From Acanthopleura granulata (taxonomy: Eukaryota; Mollusca; Polyplacophora; Chitonida; Chitonidae), in contig JABBOT010000027.1 in assembly GCA_016165875.1 (NCBI GenBank), positions 124,001 to 188,000 on the forward strand: a stretch of DNA of 64,000 bases, in the 5' to 3' direction. Positions 57,985-64,000 of the stretch are shown here, piece by piece. Every line of letters begins with the position of its first letter. The first letter of the stretch is position 1. Under the pieces are notes generated by a model. It was not told where the DNA came from. It saw only the letters and a list, made by a program, of their open reading frames with translations, and did not search any database. The translations under genes were made by a program, and so were the position numbers.

Positions 57985-60900
57985 CTGTCAACATAAAACA
58001 CACAGATATGTCAACATAACACATGACGACCTGCTGGTTCCGTGTAAGACCATGTGCTCGTTCACAACCCTACATCAGTACACCTGTCAACACAAACACA
58101 GACAGGTCAGCATAAAACATGATGACCAGGTGGTTCTCTGTTATACTGTGTAACACCATGTGCTAAGAGCTGTATACATGACACGTGGGTTAAGTAGTTC
58201 AACCAACATCATATACCGAATGTGAATATTTTATCCAAAGGTTACCATCTCCAAATACGGCACATTGATGTTGTATTATGGTTACTAATCAATTGGATTT
58301 ACAACACAAGTGGTCTAATCCCTCTGCTAGGCTGACATTTGTCACTTATGGGGAAGATAAGGGTGGATTGGGCGTTCAACAGAAAATGTTGGATAGAGTC
58401 CACCAGAGGTGATCTGTGTCAGAATTGGCTGCAGAAAGCTTTATTTCAAGTCCATTTGGCTTAGTCAAGGTATAATATAGGCAATATTCTAACTTGATAC
58501 AAGGACCTGTGCTGTCAACATTAATACACTGACAAGACAGTTTTCTGACCACCACATCTATGCCTTACAGCCACCTACCTTATAACAGACGAGACACGCC
58601 CAGTTTTCACCAACATTGCCACAGTCCTCACACGGGTCTGTGGTGTTTAGGCCCTTTGCGGGGAGGGGCTGGACGGTGTCGAGATGTGGACACCACGGCA
58701 CCGGTTGGACAGCATACATGGCATCGTAACCCTGTCAAGATAAAACTTTTGTTAATCTTTTATTTCATTGTTCCAAAAATATTTTAATTATATGTTGGCA
58801 GGTGATTTTACGGATGAAAGAAACTGGAGTGTAAACCCAGAGTAAATCACAGGCTACATATTGTGAGCCAAAAGTAATGGTACCTACCCCTAAATGAGCT
58901 AAAATTTCATCCACTACTAAGATGTTCATTTTACTGATTCTGGGAGTTCTATTTATTTTAGAAAGGCATTTGGAGGTTTGTTTAGAGGTTAAGGAAAGTT
59001 ACTGGAAATATGTAAGTTTTGAACTGAACTGTGAAGTAATACTTTAAGACATGTATTTGCCTCAAAAAATGCACTTTTTTGGACGAAATTTTAGATCATT
59101 CACAGTACTTTATGTAGGAAAGGTTACCTGTTTTCAGGGTGCATTTGAAGATGAAGAATTTTAAGGAAACCTCCTCTCAAACAAGGCAATTTTCCCCCCA
59201 TCAGGCATGAATTCTTTTTGTAGCCTATGGTTCCCAGTACTCGGTTTAGCTGTTTTAATTTGAAGTTCCACACTTATAATCCATGGGACATCTGCTAAAA
59301 CTGACCTGCTGAGCGAGAAGATCAAGGAAAACTCCTGCTGAAGCTGACCCACCACAGGCCCCTCCTGCTGCTGCCTCTGCAAACACACAAACAAACTACA
59401 AGTCTGATGGTCTGTTAAAGAATATTTTGACAACCTCTGCTTCACCCGTATGTTAAGATGAAGATGTGAAGCTGGTAATGACCCATGTGCAGAATGACTG
59501 AATGATCAAGTATATTTTTGGCAGGTTGTCATTTTTAATCTCTGCAAATGTGGGCACTTTTTAAAATTTTTTATGTATTTACCTGATTGGTGTTTTACCC
59601 CATACTCCAGAATATTTTGTGGCAACCTGCATTATGGTGGAAGGAAACCAAGCAGAACACAGGAGAAGGCAACAGCCATTCAGAAGTTCCGGGGGAGTCC
59701 CACATACAACCAAAGAAGCCAGCAGAATTTGAGCTTGAACTCCCAGCGATCGCATTGGCGAGAGGCACCTGGATAATTACCTTTCAACAGCAGGCTAACC
59801 CTCTCATCCACAAATGCACCCAGTACTTTTTTAAGCACATTATGAATATGTCAAAAAACTGAGAAGAAAACCCTCAAATCAGCTTGATTTAACACTATAA
59901 AAAAGACACTGTTAAAGACAGCATGTACCACTCTAAAATCAAAAAGTCAGTCAAATCAGTCACATTACTTGCATCAAAATCTGGAAAATATGACATACAC
60001 AGCTTATACCCGCTAACATGGACCTGAATGCCTTCAAGTGGGAAAGGTTGTCTGATTATGTCAGCATGCTACAATCAAGCTACCTGGGCTCACTGGACTG
60101 GCACAGCATAAATGAACACCTGGCCAATAAATGGTAGGAACAATTCTGAGCTTTACCTGCAGTAGCGTCAGTTCCCACCTGATCCTCTTCCTTCCTGTCA
60201 CCATCTCTGTTTGAACTGTTAACAATGAACAGGTCTCCTATTTATTCTTGAATCACAGAGCACCTTCTTCTACACATAGTCCAACAAACCGCATGTAGGC
60301 AGGGGAATATGTGGCTCTGGCTTGAATAAACTTGTGGAAGTACTGTATTGCACCCACACTCTGGCCTGTGAAATGCACTTCCACAAGTTCATAAAAGCCT
60401 TAAAATGACACTTTGATGTCAACTGTAAAGTATTTCTGACAGAAAATTATTCAAACTTTACAACCCCCCCTCCCCAACAAAAAAACCTCCTCAGTGGTTC
60501 TATAAGATGAATGAATCAATGAGAAATGAAGCAAAATGTGACTCTTGAAATAGGCTAAACTTCTGTTAAACAGAACATATATTTTATTCTTTGCACAGAC
60601 TGAGGCATGGGGTAACAGATGAAAGGCTCAGAAAAATCCTGAAGTACTGTAATATACATGTATATATAAAAACACATTTTATTCAATGTCCAATATTAAA
60701 CTAAAGACCTTGATTGTGTGAACAACCATACAGGTTGTTTAACCCTGTGAGCATACAACAATGTAAAGTCAGAAAAGCAGATAGCATCACGCATGTAGGA
60801 AACAAATGGAGAGATCCACCACATGCAATGTCAGACCACCCCTCTTCAAGAGAACCTTACTTTTCATTCCATTCCACCTCATGCCATGTCCCTTCCCCCA

Positions 60901-63229
60901 TTGTCGTGACGTCAGTTTTCATTCCATTCCACCTCATGCCATGTCCCTTCCCCCATTGTCGTGACGTCAGTTTTCATTCCATTCCACCTCATGCCATGTC
61001 CCTTCCCCCATTGTCGTGACGTCAGTTTTCATTCCATTCCACCTCATGCCATGTCCCTTCCCCCATTGTCGTGACGTCAGTTTTCATTCCATTCCACCTC
61101 ATGCCATGTCCCTTCCCCCATTGTCGTGACGTCAGTTTTCATTCCATTCCACCTCATGCCATGTCCCTTCCCCCATTCCATTCCACCTCATGCCATGTCC
61201 CTTCCCCCATTGTCGTGACGTGAGTTTTCATTCCATTCCACCTCATGCCATGTCCCTTCCCCCATTGTCGTGACGTCAGTTTTCATTCCATTCCACCTCA
61301 TGCCATGTCCCTTCCCCCATTGTCGTGACGTCAGTTTTCATTCCATTCCACCTCATGCCATGTCCCTTCCCCCATTGTCGTGACGTCAGTTTTCATTCCA
61401 TTCCACCTCATCCCATGTCCCTTCCCCCATTGTCGTGACGTCAGTTTTCATTCCATTCCACCTCATGCCATGTCCCTTCCCCCATTGTCGTGACGTCAGT
61501 TTTCATTCCATTCCACCTCATGCCATGTCCCTTCCCCCATTGTCGTGACGTCAGTTTTCATTCCATTCCACCTCATGCCATGTCCCTTCCCCCATTGTCG
61601 TGACGTCAGTTTTCATTCCATTCCACCTCATGCCATGTCCCTTCCCCCATTGTCGTGACGTCAGTTTTCATTCCATTCCACCTCATGCCATGTCCCTTCC
61701 CCCATTGTCGTGACGTCAGTTTTCATTCCATTCCACCTCATCCCATGTCCCTTCCCCCATTGTCGTGACGTCAGTTTTCATTCCATTCCACCTCATGCCA
61801 TGTCCCTTCCCCCATTGTCGTGACGTCAGTTTTCATTCCATTCCACCTCATGCCATGTCCCTTCCCCCATTGTCGTGACGTCAGTTTTCATTCCATTCCA
61901 CCTCATGCCATGCCCCTTCCCCCATTGTCGGACGCCAGTTCCATTCCACCTTTCCTCCATTATCTCCACCCACCTTCATGCTATGTCCTCTCCCCTATTG
62001 TCGACGCCAGTTCCATTCCACCTCATGCCATGTCCTTCCCCATTAGTCGCGGACGCCAGTTTCGGCCCCATTCCACCTCATGCCATCCCTTCCCCCATTG
62101 TCGACGCCGCTTCATATTCCATTCCACCTGCCATGTCCCTTCCCCCATTGTCGTGACGTCAGTTTTCATTCCATTCCACCTCATGCCATGTCCCTTCCCC
62201 CATTGTCGTGACGTGAGTTTTCATTCCATTCCACCTCATGCCATGTCCCTTCCCCCATTCCATTCCACCTCATGCCATGTCCCTTCCCCCATTGTCGTGA
62301 CGTGAGTTTTCATTCCATTCCACCTCATGCCATGTCCCTTCCCCCATTGTCGTGACGTTAGTTTTCATTCCATTCCACCTCATGCCATGTCCCTTCCCCC
62401 ATTGTCGTGACGTCAGTTTTCATTCCATTCCACCTCATGCCATGTCCCTTCCCCCATTGTCGTGACGTCAGTTTTCATTCCATTCCACCTCATGCCATGT
62501 CCCTTCCCCCATTGTCGTGACGTCAGTTTTCATTCCATTCCACCTCATGCCATGTCCCTTCCCCCATTGTCGTGACGTCAGTTTTCATTCCATTCCACCT
62601 CATGCCATGTCCCTTCCCCCATTGTCGTGACGTCAGTTTTCATTCCATTCCACCTCATGCCATGTCCCTTCCCCCATTGTCGTGACGTTAGTTTTCATTC
62701 CATTCCACCTCATGCCATGTCCCTTCCCCCATTGTCGTGACGTTATTTTTCATTCCATTCCACCTCATACCATGTCCCTTCCCCCATTGTCGTGACGTCA
62801 GTTTTCATTCCATTCCACCTCATGCCATGTCCCTTCCCCCATTGTCGTGACGTTAGTTTTCATTCCATTCCCGGTGAAAGCAACCGTGACGCCATGGCAT
62901 CAGAGAAATGTTGAACATTTGTAGTCATTTGCAGCATATCTGGTTCACCTACATGCACCATTATTGATTATGACTGGTCAAATATGTGTTCTTGATTGAA
63001 AGTTCGGAAAGGTCTATTCCTTTTGTTTTCATAATGGTGCAAAATTTGATGTTCTCTTGTCGTATTTCAGGAATGCTAATGTGACTTGATATTTAAACTG
63101 TTACTCTTAGAACTGATACCCATTTTAACGCTATCACCTACCTGTCAACTGACATGTCCTTTATAACATCTGTGACATCTGACACATCCTCTTGTTCTTT
63201 TAGTTCTGCTTTTGTCAGTGGAACATACA
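57856..63229 (-). CDS. HDAC6: HDAC6-like deacetylase, C-terminal exons with ZnF-UBP domain (partial gene)
   Basis: Five exons with AG/GT borders and consistent phase: 63142-63229, 60157-60215, 59306-59376, 58579-58731, 57856-57984. The first three encode a polar, acidic linker ([59 protein letters not shown]). The last two encode a ZnF-UBP domain, which in HDAC6 binds the free C-terminal tail of ubiquitin and brings the enzyme to protein aggregates. All expected ligands are visible: WCPHL, CEDCG, CLVC, YCSR, NEHMVLH, NHLV and WCYGC. The Arg after CS and the Trp before CYGC, which hold the ubiquitin tail, are kept. The two deacetylase domains would lie beyond 64000. A ubiquitin-specific protease with the same finger is the alternative, but VPWCPHL and ENWACLVCY favour HDAC6. 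The final exon was not found. Confidence 0.85.
57985..58170 (-). repeat. two degenerate partial copies of the ZnF-UBP exon and its acceptor
   Basis: Upstream of the exon on the minus strand, 58035-58095 repeats the acceptor (GTTGACAG) and exon start through GAGCACATGGTCTTACACGG. However, it has TGA where the exon has a Cys/Ser region. 58100-58165 matches the CACATGGTSTTACACRGT to GCTGAYCTGTCTGTGT part of the exon. They look like decayed tandem duplications of the exon, not usable coding sequence. Confidence 0.75.
58579..58731 (-). CDS. HDAC6: HDAC6-like exon, first half of ZnF-UBP
   Basis: 153 bp, 51 codons in phase 0: [20 protein letters not shown], then [18 protein letters not shown]. Acceptor CTTGACAG, donor GTAGGT. 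Confidence 0.92.
59306..59376 (-). CDS. HDAC6: HDAC6-like linker exon
   Basis: 71 bp, Ala/Gly-rich linker ending VFLDLLAQQ. Acceptor GTTTGCAG, donor GTCAGT. Its first two bases complete a Glu codon begun in the exon at 60157-60215, and it ends in phase 0. Confidence 0.65.
59569..59813 (-). repeat. SINE family A, full-length copy
   Basis: In an intron of the HDAC6-like gene, antisense on the plus strand: TACCTGATTGGTGTTTTACC, GCATTATGGTGGAAGGAAAC, and a head-proximal GAGCTTGAACTCCCAGCGA. Confidence 0.85.
60157..60215 (-). CDS. HDAC6: HDAC6-like linker exon
   Basis: 59 bp, acidic and polar ([19 protein letters not shown]). Acceptor ATTGTTAACAG, donor GTAAAG. Enters with one base completing a Ser codon and leaves in phase 1, matching both neighbours. 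Confidence 0.65.
60858..62870. repeat. 55-bp tandem array with a CRE octamer in most units
   Basis: About 35 units of 55 bp containing TTTTCATTCCATTCCACC, GCCATGTCCCTTCCCCCATT and GTCGTGACGTCAG. About two dozen units carry the perfect palindrome TGACGTCA; others read TGACGTGA or TGACGTTA. Two short units (near 61171 and 62260) lack it, and 61915-62140 is strongly degenerate. Lies in the intron between exons 63142-63229 and 60157-60215 of the HDAC6-like gene. Repetitive open frames here are artefacts. Confidence 0.95.
63142..63229 (-). CDS. HDAC6: HDAC6-like linker exon, most upstream seen
   Basis: 88 bp: [20 protein letters not shown] and onward to MSVDR. Acceptor TTTTTTACTAG, donor GTAGGTG. 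Leaves in phase 2 as the next exon requires. It enters with two bases of a split codon, so coding continues upstream. Confidence 0.6.
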
Positions 63230-64000
63230 CTAGTAAAAAAAAACACACACATACACATATCCCACAGAAACAGCATTTCCTTCCTTAAATAAACTGTTAC
63301 AGCTTTCAGCAGATGTTATATTAAAACCAGAGCTTAATGAGTACATGTACATTATAGAGTCAAATAAATACGTAAATAATTGAGGACACAAACCAAGAAG
63401 ATATACAACAATAAAGGGAGAATGCCAACCTGTATGGAAGTCTTAGCTTCATTTTTGGTTTTAGTAATGAACAGAAGGAACTACAAACAACTCTTGGGTG
63501 TATTCAGTGCATCAATCTGACCCCTACTGATGGCAGATTCAGTGGCCACCGGAGTACGCAGTATGACCTCCCACTACTCCGCGTCAAGTCGCGTGAGCTA
63601 AGATGCTACAATACACTCCACAGACAGTGATGGCAGTGGTGCCACTTGTTTGCTCCAGTGGCCAATGGAACAACACATCAGTGGACACTACCTCCTCCAG
63701 TGGATTCCGAGGAGCAAATGGAATGCATCCCTTAATTTTTGGAAGAACAGCCGAGTCCATACTACGAACGGAGTCACATATTTCAAAACAAGCGGTTTGC
63801 AATATTCAGACACTATCCGAGTGGATGCACCTGTTAGTTGCTACATTAAGGTCTGCCTAATGAGATGAAAAGAATTCAAAACTAATGATCACAGGAAACC
63901 TGTATTGCTCACATACAACTTTGAGGACAGATGCTGGGGCTGATTTCCAGGTTAGTGAATGCAATGATTCGTAACAGTTAATGTGTAAACTAAGCTGGGA
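63230..64000. other. non-coding sequence at right edge
   Basis: Expected to be intron of the HDAC6-like gene. No exon, SINE or RNA gene recognised. Confidence 0.45.

Noticed and set aside
61820..62305. 161-codon frame with repeated [12 protein letters not shown]
   Set aside because: Product of the 55-bp array interrupted by its degenerate segment.

Overview
The window looks like nuclear DNA of an invertebrate animal, most likely a marine lophotrochozoan such as a mollusc. The evidence is AT-rich non-coding sequence, GT-AG introns, many tRNA-derived SINE copies, and two genes of animal families split over small exons. No bacterial gene organisation, rRNA gene, CRISPR array or intact tRNA gene is visible. 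The taxonomic call is inference.

Two host genes are supported, both on the minus strand and both incomplete. At the left, six exons between 3082 and 8330 keep reading phase and encode the N-terminal membrane part of an SLC26A11-like (SulP family) anion transporter; its C-terminal half lies beyond the left edge. A possible first coding exon at 33046-33056 joins in frame, which would give a first intron of about 25 kb. At the right, five phased exons between 57856 and 63229 encode the C-terminal part of an HDAC6-like protein, including a complete ubiquitin-binding ZnF-UBP domain; the deacetylase domains would lie beyond the right edge.

Between them, 16660-26275 is a decayed Polinton/Maverick-type element (an old virus-like transposon). 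It has terminal inverted repeats of about 290 bp and a base composition richer in GC than its surroundings. It carries wrecked genes for a protein-primed family B DNA polymerase, a major capsid protein and several virion-type accessory proteins. No integrase, packaging ATPase or protease was found. Its right subterminal region holds perfect palindromes and short direct repeats. If the 33046 exon is real, the element sits inside the transporter's first intron.

The rest is dominated by repeats. Main arrays: a 46/47-bp array (682-2855), 37-bp and about 28-bp arrays (6797-8095), a 107-bp array of exactly six copies (37370-38011), a 54-bp array of 19 copies (45433-46458) and a 55-bp array (60858-62870) in which most units carry the CRE octamer TGACGTCA. 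There are also two SINE families, hAT-like non-autonomous elements, a foldback sequence and a dispersed duplicated segment. Long open frames inside the arrays exist because the repeat periods are multiples of three; I do not call them genes.

Nothing seen amounts to a clearly new biological system. The most interesting points are the capsid-bearing Polinton relic with its subterminal palindromes, the intronic CRE array in the HDAC6-like gene, and the partial tandem copies of the ZnF-UBP exon.
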